From contig NZ_JBDOHS010000005.1 in NCBI RefSeq assembly GCF_039832105.1, positions 124,001 through 188,000 of the forward strand: a stretch of 64,000 nt of DNA. Direction: 5' to 3'. A program made the position numbers and the translations under genes. Under the pieces are notes generated by a model that was given only the letters and a program-made list of their open reading frames with translations, had not been told where the DNA came from and searched no databases. This stretch comes from Dorea_A sp016295505. Its GTDB lineage: Bacteria > Bacillota > Clostridia > Lachnospirales > Lachnospiraceae. Positions 16,177-25,303 of this stretch are shown here, piece by piece (within the stretch, counting starts at the first letter, position 1; every line of letters starts with the position of its first letter).

Positions 16177-17267
16177 TCATGTCCTCCCTGCTTCGGCACC
16201 GTGATAAAGATGCGGAAACCTTCTTTTGCCTGAAACTGTACTACTCCGCCGAGCATCCCGATCCGTTCTTTCATGTTCCGGATCCCGATTCCTCCCGTTG
16301 TATCCAGAATTTCCTTAAGCCGCTTTTGCGTCATCGTACTTCCGTTATCTTCCACCACCAGCTGATAGAGCCCCGGATGTTCCCGGACCTGTACCCGTGC
16401 GCTCGTTGCATTGCTGTGCTTCATAATATTATTCATCGCTTCTTTCACGATAGAGATAAAGCTGTACTTAATCTCTCTTGGCACATCATATCCCATATCA
16501 TACTCCAGCTGCACCTCACAGAAGGTATATTCTTCCGCCAGAGATTCCAGCACCTCCTTCAGATTCACAGACTCATCATGAAGGTCATGTACACTCTCCC
16601 GCACACTGTTCATAGCGGCATTCAGCGTATCCTCCAGCTGATCCAGCGGTCCCTCCGTAACTTTTTGTGTATTCAGTGCTTTCAATGCCCCAACCATCAA
16701 TATAGACCGAGACAGCATATGTCCTACATTGTCATGAATCTCTCTTGCGATCCGGTTTCTCTCTCTCAGCGTAGCTGTATAGATCTCATAATCCTGCTTT
16801 TCCAGCAGATTTTTGTTCTTCTCTTTTAATAACAGATTCAGTTCCGTGCTGTCATCTCTGATCTTCCGAAGCTTCGCATCCTGCAGTTCATATTCTTTTG
16901 TCCTGTACTGAATCAATGCAGTGACCATGCACCCCACTCCCAGATATACCAGAAGTGGTATCTGATCCGGCAGATAAGTCCGGATCAATCCCAGGCCCAA
17001 TATGATCACAAACAGATACTGCCGGTACACAAGCATACTATACAGGATCAACGGAGTAAACAGCCACATCTGCGGACACACATATACTGCCGCCAGCCAC
17101 CCGATACTCGTCATAAGCTGCACTCTTTTGCCTTCCAGAAATTCATTCATCCCTGCATAGATCACAGCCAGAAGAAATGCTGCCACCAGCTGTGCACTTA
17201 CCGGCATTTCCATCAAAGCTATCATGCAATAGACCAGAATGATCGTCTGATCAACTATCTGTTTCAT
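16173..17267 (-). CDS. NarL-type sensor histidine kinase (HisKA_3)
   Basis: This membrane kinase has about 364 residues. Four to six hydrophobic helices fill residues 1-125 with almost no extracellular loop, as in intramembrane-sensing kinases. A coiled coil follows (EYELQDAKLRK), then the phosphorylated histidine in RIAREIHDNVGHMLSR and a HATPase_c domain (MNNIMKHSNA; GIGIRNMKERIGMLGG). The start at 17267 is chosen for GAGGAAGAG 5 bases upstream; in-frame ATGs at 17288 and 17336 are alternatives. The gene diverges from an ABC exporter operon. Sensing of membrane stress or a peptide or lipid antibiotic is inferred from this layout. Confidence 0.9.
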   Translation of the reverse strand: MKQIVDQTIILVYCMIALMEMPVSAQLVAAFLLAVIYAGMNEFLEGKRVQLMTSIGWLAAVYVCPQMWLFTPLILYSMLVYRQYLFVIILGLGLIRTYLPDQIPLLVYLGVGCMVTALIQYRTKEYELQDAKLRKIRDDSTELNLLLKEKNKNLLEKQDYEIYTATLRERNRIAREIHDNVGHMLSRSILMVGALKALNTQKVTEGPLDQLEDTLNAAMNSVRESVHDLHDESVNLKEVLESLAEEYTFCEVQLEYDMGYDVPREIKYSFISIVKEAMNNIMKHSNATSARVQVREHPGLYQLVVEDNGSTMTQKRLKEILDTTGGIGIRNMKERIGMLGGVVQFQAKEGFRIFITVPKQGGHE

Positions 17268-17296
17268 ATTCTCTTCCTCAATCTTCATTGATAAAA

Positions 17297-17359
17297 TGAC
17301 ATTTGTCACATTACTTGTGACTCCCGACACTTTCATTATAAACGGCAGAACTTTATACT
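17297..17359. promoter_or_regulatory. Overlapping palindromes and promoter between the kinase and ABC genes
   Basis: TGACATTTGTCA (17297-17308) is a 5-2-5 palindrome, and GTCACA-TTACT-TGTGAC (17305-17321) is a perfect 6-5-6 palindrome sharing four bases with it. Downstream on the plus strand is a good -10 (TATACT, 17354-17359) but only a weak -35 (TTTCAT, 17331-17336; 17-base spacer). A poor -35 with an operator just upstream suits activation by the response regulator, which is inference. Confidence 0.55.
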
Positions 17360-17399
17360 ACAAGTAACAAATCAGGTGAAAATGAATGGAGGATATCTT

Positions 17400-18329
17400 A
17401 TGATTCACATTGAAAATCTTGTGAAACGCTATGGCAGTCTGGTAGCACTGGATCATCTGAATCTTGACATCAGAGAAGGAGAAATCTTCGGTCTGCTTGG
17501 TCCGAACGGCTCAGGAAAGACAACTGCGATCAACTGCCTGCTGGCGCTTTTAAAATACGACAAAGGGACCATCACCATCTTTGGGAAGGAGATGCATCCT
17601 GACAGCTATGACATCAAAAAGGACATCGGTGTCGTCATGCAGAATGTTGCCGTATTCGATCAGATGACCGTCTGGGAAAATATCGATTTTTTCTGCGGTC
17701 TGTATATCAAAGATAAGAAAAAACGCCTGGAACTTGTAGAAGAGGCCATCGCATTTACCGGTTTGGAAGACTATCGGAAGATGCGTCCGAAAAAGCTGTC
17801 CGGCGGTCTTCTGCGGCGTCTGAATATTGCCTGTGGTATCGTGCACAAGCCAAAACTGATCATTATGGACGAACCAACCGTCGCTGTAGACCCGCAGAGC
17901 CGCAACCGCATACTGGAAGGTATCATAGAACTGAACCGACAGGGTTCCACGATCATCTATACTTCCCATTATATGGAAGAGGTTGAGCAGATCTGTACCC
18001 GCATCGCGATCATCGATCATGGGCAGGTACTTGCAACCGGAACAACCGAAGAATTAAAGAAAATGATTAAAACCGGTGAAACCATTACCATCGAAGCCAT
18101 TGCACTGGATGAGATGACTTTGTCCGGACTCCGTGCTCTTCCGCATGTATTCGGACTTACCTATGAAAATCAGGTACTGAAGATTAAATGCAGTGATGCA
18201 AGACACAATCTTGTGCGAATCCTGAATTACCTGCAGGAACATGATGTATCATTTGGCCGTGTATTTTCGGAGCTTCCGACTCTGAATGACGTTTTTCTGG
18301 AAATCACCGGAAAAGAACTGCGCGATTAG
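17400..18329 (+). CDS. ABC transporter ATP-binding protein
   Basis: This 309-residue ATPase of the CcmA/NatA/BcrA exporter group has Walker A GPNGSGKTT, a slightly unusual signature LSGGLLRRL, Walker B LIIMDEPTVAVD, and the H-loop in YTSHYMEE. The last 90 residues form the extra domain common in this group. The start at 17400 has GGAGGA 7 bases upstream. It leads a three-gene operon with two ABC-2 permeases and is divergent from a two-component system. Export of an antimicrobial or lipid is inferred. Confidence 0.92.
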   Translation: MIHIENLVKRYGSLVALDHLNLDIREGEIFGLLGPNGSGKTTAINCLLALLKYDKGTITIFGKEMHPDSYDIKKDIGVVMQNVAVFDQMTVWENIDFFCGLYIKDKKKRLELVEEAIAFTGLEDYRKMRPKKLSGGLLRRLNIACGIVHKPKLIIMDEPTVAVDPQSRNRILEGIIELNRQGSTIIYTSHYMEEVEQICTRIAIIDHGQVLATGTTEELKKMIKTGETITIEAIALDEMTLSGLRALPHVFGLTYENQVLKIKCSDARHNLVRILNYLQEHDVSFGRVFSELPTLNDVFLEITGKELRD

Positions 18330-18344
18330 ACGGGAGGGATATCT

Positions 18345-19487
18345 ATGTTACATTTACTGAAATACCGATTCCTCCAGATTATCCGGGAATATTCCGTTAT
18401 GTTCTGGTCGCTGGCCTTTCCGATCATCCTTGGAACCTTTTACTATCTGTCCTTTGGCAACATCGGACTTGCCGGAACCGGAGAGACCAGCTGGGACTCT
18501 GTCCCGGTCGCTGTCATCACGGAAGATGATACATCTGATTATGCACTTGCATTTTCTCAGTTTCTGGCGGAACTTGATGGAGACATGCTTAAGATTGAAG
18601 ATATTTCTTCTGAAAAAGAGGCCATTGATGATTTAAAATCAGGAACCATACAGGGTATCTATTACGTAAAGGATACTCCTTCTCTTACTGTAGCTGAAAA
18701 TGGGATCAACGAAAGCATCCTGACTGCACTTCTTGATACCTATCGCCAGAATTCCAGACTGCTTCAGAAGATTGCCATCACACATCCGGAACGGATCACT
18801 GACGCCCTGAATGCCGTATATGATTATCAGAGCTTTACCAAAGATACTTCTCTTGGCGGAAAGACTCTGGATTCGACCGTACAGTATTTTCTGGCACTGA
18901 TTGCTTATGCATGCCTAAGCGGGGCATTCCTCGGCGTACGGTTTGCCATGGACGGTCAGGCGAACCTCTCTGCTCTTGGCGCGCGAAGAAGTATCACTCC
19001 TACCCACAAGCTGACTCTGATTCTGATCGACATGCTGGTCATTGTTGCCGTTCATTTTGTGGATGTTCTGATCCTGAATCTGTATATCGTAAAAATACTC
19101 GGTTTCAGTCTCGGAGACCAGACCGGCACTCTGATTCTGATCAATCTGATGGGCAGTCTGATCGGCGTCTGCATGGGCATCGTTCTCGGCTGTGTCAGTA
19201 GACTCTCTTTAGGTGTCCGCATGGGGCTCTGCGTCGCACTGACTTTGTTCCCCGGATTTCTGGCAGGCCTGATGTTCGGGAACATGAAAAACATCATCGA
19301 AGCCAACTGCCCGGTCATCAACCGGATCAACCCGGCTGCTGTACTGAGTGATGCATATTACTGCATGAGTGTATACAACGATTCTGCAAGATTAACCCGC
19401 AGCCTGATCATACTTGCAGTCATGAGTCTTCTCTGCCTGATTGTTGCATTTCTTGGAGTAAGGAGGGAACGTTATGACAGTATTTAA
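18345..19487 (+). CDS. ABC-2 family transporter permease
   Basis: This 380-residue permease has one N-terminal membrane helix (about 20-40), a large extracytoplasmic domain (about 50-180) and five or six C-terminal helices from about residue 185. This is the ABC-2 (NatB/YhaP-like) layout. GGGAGGG precedes the ATG, 15 bases after the ATPase gene. It overlaps the next permease gene by 14 bases. The two permeases probably form a heterodimer with the ATPase at 17400. Confidence 0.88.
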   Translation: MLHLLKYRFLQIIREYSVMFWSLAFPIILGTFYYLSFGNIGLAGTGETSWDSVPVAVITEDDTSDYALAFSQFLAELDGDMLKIEDISSEKEAIDDLKSGTIQGIYYVKDTPSLTVAENGINESILTALLDTYRQNSRLLQKIAITHPERITDALNAVYDYQSFTKDTSLGGKTLDSTVQYFLALIAYACLSGAFLGVRFAMDGQANLSALGARRSITPTHKLTLILIDMLVIVAVHFVDVLILNLYIVKILGFSLGDQTGTLILINLMGSLIGVCMGIVLGCVSRLSLGVRMGLCVALTLFPGFLAGLMFGNMKNIIEANCPVINRINPAAVLSDAYYCMSVYNDSARLTRSLIILAVMSLLCLIVAFLGVRRERYDSI

Positions 19488-20628
19488 GGGATTTATGACC
19501 ATTACCAGACAGAACCTGAATATCGTATTCATGTATGTCGCTATCTTTCTTGCGATCTTCATCATGGTTGAAAAGACAGGCGTTGGAGAATCTACCTCCA
19601 CATTTCAGATGGAACGTCTTGAGATTGGAGTGATCGATCGGAATCAGAGTGAATTGTCCAGAGGTCTGATGCAATATCTGGATCAGTATCATACCGTCAA
19701 AACGATTCCGGATGACAAAGCGGCACTTCAGGATGCCATGTTCTATCGCAATATCTACTATGCTGTCATCATTCCGGAAGATTTTGAGACCAGTTGCCTG
19801 GAAAACGGAGAAAAACTGCCGGTAACAAAAGTCCCCGGAAGCAGCAACGGATATTATGTAGACCAGCAGATCAACACTTTCCTGAACGAGATCCGCATCA
19901 TGACCTCCGGCGGATATTCTCTGAAAGATGCGATAGCAGAAGTCTGTGCATTAACTTCGGAAACTTCTGATATCACACTTCTCGTTGATAAAGATCACAA
20001 TGGCGAGATGCCGGGGCATGCATACATGTATCAGTTTTTTCCTTATATCCTGATGTCGATTCTGTGTTATGCCATTGGTTACATTATGATATCTTTCAAA
20101 AAACCGGATCTGCAGAGACGAATCAATTGTTCTGCCGTATCTATCCGCAGCCAGAATCTGCAGATTATTCTCGGATACATCGTCATTGGGCTGGCTTTAT
20201 GGGGTCTCTGTATCCTGATGTCTGTCATCCTGTACAAGAATTCCTTCCTTCAGGATTCTAACAGTTCTTACTATATCGTGAACTGCTTCTGCAATATGCT
20301 GGTATCACTGGCACTTGCCTTTCTGGTGGGAACGTTGATCAAAAAAGATGACCTTTTAAGCGCGATCGTAAATGTGATAACACTCGGAATATCATTCACC
20401 TGTGGCGTATTCGTATCACTGGACATCATGGGCAGAGGAATCAAGACCTTTGCACACTTTCTTCCGGTCTACTGGTACGAGGTCAATAATCAGCTGCTGG
20501 CTCACAATACAGTGCTCCATTCGGCACAACAACGGTCTCTCTTTGTCGGATATCTGATTCAGATATTATTCGCTGCCGCTATCCTGTGTGTCGCACTGGT
20601 CATCACCAAATGCCGACAGACAGAATAA
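19474..20628 (+). CDS. ABC-2 family transporter permease
   Basis: This 384-residue permease has the same plan as its upstream neighbour: one N-terminal helix (VFMYVAIFLAIFIMV), an extracytoplasmic domain of about 150 residues, and a cluster of C-terminal helices. GGAGGGAACGTT precedes the ATG inside the end of the previous gene, so translation is probably coupled. It is the third subunit of the exporter regulated by the divergent two-component system. Confidence 0.88.
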   Translation: MTVFKGFMTITRQNLNIVFMYVAIFLAIFIMVEKTGVGESTSTFQMERLEIGVIDRNQSELSRGLMQYLDQYHTVKTIPDDKAALQDAMFYRNIYYAVIIPEDFETSCLENGEKLPVTKVPGSSNGYYVDQQINTFLNEIRIMTSGGYSLKDAIAEVCALTSETSDITLLVDKDHNGEMPGHAYMYQFFPYILMSILCYAIGYIMISFKKPDLQRRINCSAVSIRSQNLQIILGYIVIGLALWGLCILMSVILYKNSFLQDSNSSYYIVNCFCNMLVSLALAFLVGTLIKKDDLLSAIVNVITLGISFTCGVFVSLDIMGRGIKTFAHFLPVYWYEVNNQLLAHNTVLHSAQQRSLFVGYLIQILFAAAILCVALVITKCRQTE

Positions 20629-20660
20629 AAAGGAAGTGCTGCAAAATAGCACTTCCTTTT
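20627..20660. terminator. Bidirectional terminator between the ABC operon and glyA
   Basis: AAAAGGAAGTGCT and AGCACTTCCTTTT form a 13-bp perfect stem around a 7-base loop, with A and T runs on both flanks. It serves the plus-strand ABC operon and the minus-strand glyA. Confidence 0.9.
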
Positions 20661-20666
20661 CTTCTT

Positions 20667-21905
20667 TTACTGGCACAGTGGATACTTCTCTGTAAGCTCT
20701 GCAACCATTCCTTTTACTTTCTCAATGTTGTCTTCGCTCTGGATCACAAGCGCAATTCCTTCTGCGATCACATCCATATCTTCTTCTTTCAGACCTCTGG
20801 AGGTGACAGCCGGTGTACCCAGTCTGACTCCACTCGTTACAAACGGAGATCTCGGATCGTTCGGCACCGTATTCTTATTACAGGTGATGTGTGCCTCATC
20901 CAGACGTCTCTCCAGCTCTTTTCCTGTAGTCTCCTCACCCGTCAGATCTACAAGCATCAGATGATTATCCGTTCCTCCGGATACAATCTTTACACCACGA
21001 TTCTGCAGCCCTTTGCACAGTGCCTGTGCATTCTTCAGAATCTGCTGCTGATACTCAAGGAATGCCGGCTGGAGTGCTTCTTTGAAGCATACAGCCTTTG
21101 CTGCGATCACGTGCTCAAGCGGACCTCCCTGGATTCCCGGGAATACAGCTTTGTTAAAGTTGAACTTATCTGCTGATTCCTGGCTGCAGAGGATCATACC
21201 TCCTCTTGGTCCACGAAGAGTCTTATGCGTTGTCGTCGTCACTACGTCTGCATACGGAATCGGGCTTGGATGAAGTCCGGCCGCCACAAGACCTGCGATA
21301 TGAGCCATGTCGACCATCAGATATGCCCCTGCTTCATCTGCAATCTCACGAAACTTCTTGAAATCAATGATTCTTGCATAAGCACTGGCACCGGCAATGA
21401 TCATTTTCGGCTTTTCTCTTAATGCAATCTCCCTGACCTGATCATAATCAATAAATCCCTCATCATTCACCCCATAGGACACGATCTGAAAATATGTTCC
21501 TGATATATTGACCGGTGAACCGTGTGTCAGATGTCCGCCGTGATCCAGATTCATTCCCATCACCTTGTCTCCGGGCTTAAGCATCGCAAAAAATACCGCA
21601 AGATTCGCCTGCGCACCTGAATGTGGCTGTACATTCACATACTCACACTGATACAGCTTCTTTGCTCTTTCTCTTGCCAGATTCTCAACTACGTCAACAC
21701 ACTGGCAGCCACCATAGTAACGTTTTCCGGGATATCCCTCTGCATATTTATTGGTCAGCGGACTTCCCATTGCTGCCATTACCGCCTTGCTTACCCAGTT
21801 TTCAGAAGCAATCAGTTCGATATGAGAATTCTGTCTTGCCATCTCCGCCTGAATTGCATCTGCAATCTCACTGTCTACATTTTTTATTTCCTCAAATGTG
21901 TACAT
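20667..21905 (-). CDS. glyA: Serine hydroxymethyltransferase
   Basis: This 412-residue PLP enzyme interconverts serine and glycine, loading the one-carbon unit on tetrahydrofolate. Key segments are visible: IELIASENWVS, NKYAEGYPGKRYYGG, NVQPHSGAQAN, and the PLP lysine in TTTTHKTLRGPRGG (about residue 225). Length and ends fit the family. It is transcribed alone and ends at a shared terminator. Confidence 0.97.
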   Translation of the reverse strand: MYTFEEIKNVDSEIADAIQAEMARQNSHIELIASENWVSKAVMAAMGSPLTNKYAEGYPGKRYYGGCQCVDVVENLARERAKKLYQCEYVNVQPHSGAQANLAVFFAMLKPGDKVMGMNLDHGGHLTHGSPVNISGTYFQIVSYGVNDEGFIDYDQVREIALREKPKMIIAGASAYARIIDFKKFREIADEAGAYLMVDMAHIAGLVAAGLHPSPIPYADVVTTTTHKTLRGPRGGMILCSQESADKFNFNKAVFPGIQGGPLEHVIAAKAVCFKEALQPAFLEYQQQILKNAQALCKGLQNRGVKIVSGGTDNHLMLVDLTGEETTGKELERRLDEAHITCNKNTVPNDPRSPFVTSGVRLGTPAVTSRGLKEEDMDVIAEGIALVIQSEDNIEKVKGMVAELTEKYPLCQ

Positions 21906-22035
21906 CTTTCTTCCTCCTGCCTTTATAAAAACCTATTTATCAGAATAACATAATCTTTCTGCATTTACCAGCATCTTACTTATCACTTTTGTCGGAAATA
22001 CTTATTGACATTTTCTATAGGAAAACAGCAATAAC

Positions 22036-22072
22036 AGAGAAAAGCCTCTGATGAATTAATCATCAAAGGCTT
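22036..22072 (-). terminator. Terminator of the heat-shock operon
   Basis: On the minus strand GCCTTTGATGA and TCATCAGAGGC pair around a 5-base loop, followed by TTTTC. The stem spans the dnaJ stop codon at 22056. Confidence 0.85.
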
Positions 22073-23237
22073 CTTTTACCTTATCCATAAATCCTTTTTT
22101 CTTTTTTCCGCCCTTGGAATCGCTCTCGACTTCTCCCAGAGAATTGCCGCATAATTCATCGAATCTGCGAAGTGCTTCTTTCGCTTCGTGACTTAAGTGC
22201 TCCGGTGTCTGGATCACAAGTGTTACATAATGATCCCCGCGAATCTGAGAATTCCTTACAGAAGGAACACCTTTTCCTTTTAAACGTACTTTGGTGTCTG
22301 TCTTCGTTCCGGGCTTCACAGTATAGATCACTTCTCCGTCTACCGTCTTGATCCGGATGTCCGCACCAAGAGCTGCCTGTGCAAATGTAATCGGTACAGT
22401 AGAAAAGATATGCATATCCTGACGCTGGAAGATCGGGTGTCTGGATACACTAACTTCTACCAGCAGATCACCTCTCGGTCCACCATTGACGCCTGGTTCC
22501 CCTTTTTCACGGATGCGTACGCTCTGACCATTATCAATACCTGCCGGAATCGATACAGAGATCTTCTTTTTATTGGCCACATATCCGGTTCCGCCACAAT
22601 CCGGACATTTATCACGGATGATCTTACCACTTCCATGACAGTCCGGACAGGTCTGCACGTTCTGCACCGTTCCAAAGAAGGACTGCTGTGTATATACAAC
22701 CTGGCCCTTTCCACCGCATTTCGGACATGTCTCCGGTGAAGTTCCCGGTTTTGCACCGGTTCCATGACACTTCGGACATTCATCCTTTAATACAACATCC
22801 AGTTCCTTTTCACATCCAAATACCGCTTCTTCAAATGTAATTCTGACACTCTTGCGGATATTCATTCCTTTCATAGGTCCCTGACTTGCACGGCCGCTTC
22901 TTCTGCCGCCGCCAAACAGGTCGCCAAAGATATCTCCAAAAATATCACTGAAGTCAGCGCCGTTAAAATCAAAGCCGCCAAATCCTCCGGCTCCGCCTGC
23001 TCCACCTTCAAATGCCGCATGACCATACTGATCGTACTGGCGGCGCTTATCCGGGTCACTTAAGATTGCATAAGCTTCAGAAGCCTCTTTAAACTTTTTT
23101 TCTGCCTCCGCATCGCCCGGATTCATATCCGGATGGTACTTTTTTGCCACCTGCCGGTATGCTTTTTTTAATGTCGCTTCATCAGCATCCCTGCTGACTC
23201 CAAGCACTTCATAGTAATCTCTTTTTGCTTCTGCCAT
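22056..23237 (-). CDS. dnaJ: Chaperone DnaJ (Hsp40)
   Basis: This full type I DnaJ has 393 residues. The J domain carries HPD (KKYHPDMNPGD, about residue 35), then a Gly/Phe-rich linker (about 75-120), four CxxCxGxG zinc repeats (CPKCHGTG, CPKCGGKG, CPDCHGSG, CPDCGGTG), and the C-terminal substrate-binding domains. It stimulates DnaK ATPase and delivers clients. It is last in hrcA-grpE-dnaK-dnaJ, with a structured 126-base gap after dnaK. Confidence 0.98.
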   Translation of the reverse strand: MAEAKRDYYEVLGVSRDADEATLKKAYRQVAKKYHPDMNPGDAEAEKKFKEASEAYAILSDPDKRRQYDQYGHAAFEGGAGGAGGFGGFDFNGADFSDIFGDIFGDLFGGGRRSGRASQGPMKGMNIRKSVRITFEEAVFGCEKELDVVLKDECPKCHGTGAKPGTSPETCPKCGGKGQVVYTQQSFFGTVQNVQTCPDCHGSGKIIRDKCPDCGGTGYVANKKKISVSIPAGIDNGQSVRIREKGEPGVNGGPRGDLLVEVSVSRHPIFQRQDMHIFSTVPITFAQAALGADIRIKTVDGEVIYTVKPGTKTDTKVRLKGKGVPSVRNSQIRGDHYVTLVIQTPEHLSHEAKEALRRFDELCGNSLGEVESDSKGGKKKKGFMDKVKEAFDD

Positions 23238-23277
23238 CGTTGTTCCTCTCTTTCAAAAGAAAGCCTTATACAAGGAA

Positions 23278-23323
23278 GTTCCGCGCGACCAGGATCGGCA
23301 ACCTCCCCATGGTCCCGCGGAAC
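23278..23323 (-). other. Strong hairpin in the dnaK-dnaJ gap
   Basis: On the minus strand GTTCCGCGGGACCA and TGGTCGCGCGGAAC form a 14-bp stem with one mismatch and an 18-base loop. No T run follows, so it is not a classic terminator. A role in mRNA processing or stability between dnaK and dnaJ is inferred. Confidence 0.6.
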
Positions 23324-23363
23324 ATCCTCCACACTAATCTGAAATCCGACTCATCTTAGTGTT

Positions 23364-25241
23364 TTAGACCTCTTTAAAATCTCCGTCTACAACATCATCG
23401 CCCTGGAATCCTTCCGGTGCCGGGCCTGCTCCTGCATTAGCTCCTGCACCCGCATCCGGTCCAGCCTGATATGCTGCGCCAGCCTGCTCATACATCTTGG
23501 TAAACAGTTTCTGTGCGCTCTCTGTCAGTTTTTCTTTTCCAGCCTTAATCTCAGCGATCTCAGAATCTGACATATTATCCATATTTACTTTTTCAAGTAA
23601 TTCTTTTAATGCTTTGCAATCAGCTTCTACAGCAGCCTTATCAGCGCCGTCAAGCTTATCTCCTACTTCCTGCAGAGCCTTTTCTGTCTGGAATACCATA
23701 GCATCTGCTTCGTTCTTTGCATCGATTCCTTCTTTACGTTTCTTATCCTGAGCCTCAAATGCTGCAGCCTCTTTTACAGCCTTATCGATCTCTTCATCAG
23801 ACATGTTGGATCCTGCAGTGATCGTGATATGCTGCTCTTTTCCGGTTCCGAGATCTTTTGCAGATACATTTACGATACCATTTGCATCGATATCAAATGT
23901 AACTTCGATCTGTGGGATTCCACGTGGAGCCGGTGCGATTCCGTCCAGTCGGAACTGTCCCAGAGACTTGTTATCTCTTGCGAACTGTCTCTCACCCTGT
24001 ACAACATTGATATCTACGGCTGTCTGATTGTCAGCTGCTGTAGAGAAGATCTGGCTCTTCTTTGTCGGGATTGTTGTATTTCTCTCGATCAGTCTTGTTG
24101 CAACACCACCCATTGTCTCGATAGACAGTGACAGCGGAGTAACATCCAGAAGAAGGATATCGCCTGCGCCTGTATCGCCGGCAAGCTTACCACCCTGAAC
24201 GGATGCACCAAGTGCAACACACTCATCCGGGTTCAGAGATTTGCTTGGCTCTTTACCAGTCAGACGTTTTACTTCTTCCTGTACAGCCGGAATACGTGTG
24301 GAACCACCAACCAGAAGTACCTGGCCAAGTTCGGAAGCTGAGATACCTGCATCAGACAGTGCTCTCTGCACCGGCTCAGATGTCTTCATTACAAGATCAT
24401 GTGTCAGTTCATCGAATTTTGCTCTTGTGAGGTTCATATCAAAGTGCTTCGGACCTTCTGCTGTAGCTGTGATGAACGGCAGGTTGATGTTGGTTGTTGT
24501 TGCAGAAGACAGCTCTTTCTTAGCCTTCTCTGCTGCTTCTTTTAATCTCTGAAGTGCCATCTTATCTGTAGATAAGTCTACACCTTCCTGTTTCTTGAAT
24601 TCAGCGATCATGTAGTCTGTAATCTTCTGGTCAAAATCATCTCCACCAAGTCTGTTGTTACCTGCGGTAGACAATACTTCGATAACACCGTCACCGATCT
24701 CAATGACAGATACGTCAAATGTACCTCCACCTAAGTCATATACCATGATCTTCTGCTCTTTCTCATTGTCAAGACCATAAGCAAGAGCTGCAGCTGTAGG
24801 CTCGTTGATGATACGTTTTACATCAAGACCTGCAATCTTACCTGCATCCTTTGTTGCCTGACGCTGAGCATCGTTAAAGTAAGCCGGAACTGTGATAACA
24901 GCCTCTGTTACTTTTTCTCCCAGATATCCTTCTGCATCTGCTTTCAGTTTCTGAAGGATCATTGCAGAAATCTCCTGTGGAGAATATTTCTTGTCATCAA
25001 TTGTTACTCTGTAATCAGAACCCATCTCTCTCTTGATAGAAGAGATTGTTCTCTCTGCATTTGTAACTGCCTGACGTTTTGCAGGTTCACCTACGAGACG
25101 TTCTCCTGTCTTTGTAAATGCTACAACGGATGGAGTTGTTCTTGCGCCTTCTGTATTGGCAATCACGGTCGGCTGTCCACCTTCCATAACTGCTACACAA
25201 CTGTTTGTCGTTCCTAAGTCAATACCAATAATTTTTCCCAT
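23364..25241 (-). CDS. dnaK: Chaperone DnaK (Hsp70)
   Basis: This 625-residue Hsp70 has the N-terminal ATPase signature GIDLGTTNSCVAV, IINEPTAAALAYG and VLLVGGSTRIPAVQ, the linker DILLLDVTPLSLSIET leading into the substrate-binding domain, and a Gly/Ala-rich tail ending DVVDGDFKEV. It refolds proteins with DnaJ and GrpE. It is third in the CIRCE-controlled operon, 62 bases after grpE. Confidence 0.98.
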   Translation of the reverse strand: MGKIIGIDLGTTNSCVAVMEGGQPTVIANTEGARTTPSVVAFTKTGERLVGEPAKRQAVTNAERTISSIKREMGSDYRVTIDDKKYSPQEISAMILQKLKADAEGYLGEKVTEAVITVPAYFNDAQRQATKDAGKIAGLDVKRIINEPTAAALAYGLDNEKEQKIMVYDLGGGTFDVSVIEIGDGVIEVLSTAGNNRLGGDDFDQKITDYMIAEFKKQEGVDLSTDKMALQRLKEAAEKAKKELSSATTTNINLPFITATAEGPKHFDMNLTRAKFDELTHDLVMKTSEPVQRALSDAGISASELGQVLLVGGSTRIPAVQEEVKRLTGKEPSKSLNPDECVALGASVQGGKLAGDTGAGDILLLDVTPLSLSIETMGGVATRLIERNTTIPTKKSQIFSTAADNQTAVDINVVQGERQFARDNKSLGQFRLDGIAPAPRGIPQIEVTFDIDANGIVNVSAKDLGTGKEQHITITAGSNMSDEEIDKAVKEAAAFEAQDKKRKEGIDAKNEADAMVFQTEKALQEVGDKLDGADKAAVEADCKALKELLEKVNMDNMSDSEIAEIKAGKEKLTESAQKLFTKMYEQAGAAYQAGPDAGAGANAGAGPAPEGFQGDDVVDGDFKEV

Positions 25242-25303
25242 GATAAATATCCTCCTGATTTCATTTATTTTGCCATCTGCTTATTCTTACCAAGCTGCTT
25301 TTG

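Noticed and set aside
15951..16829. 292-codon plus-strand open frame opposite the histidine kinase
   Set aside because: No ribosome site and no family motifs; the kinase on the other strand is unmistakable.
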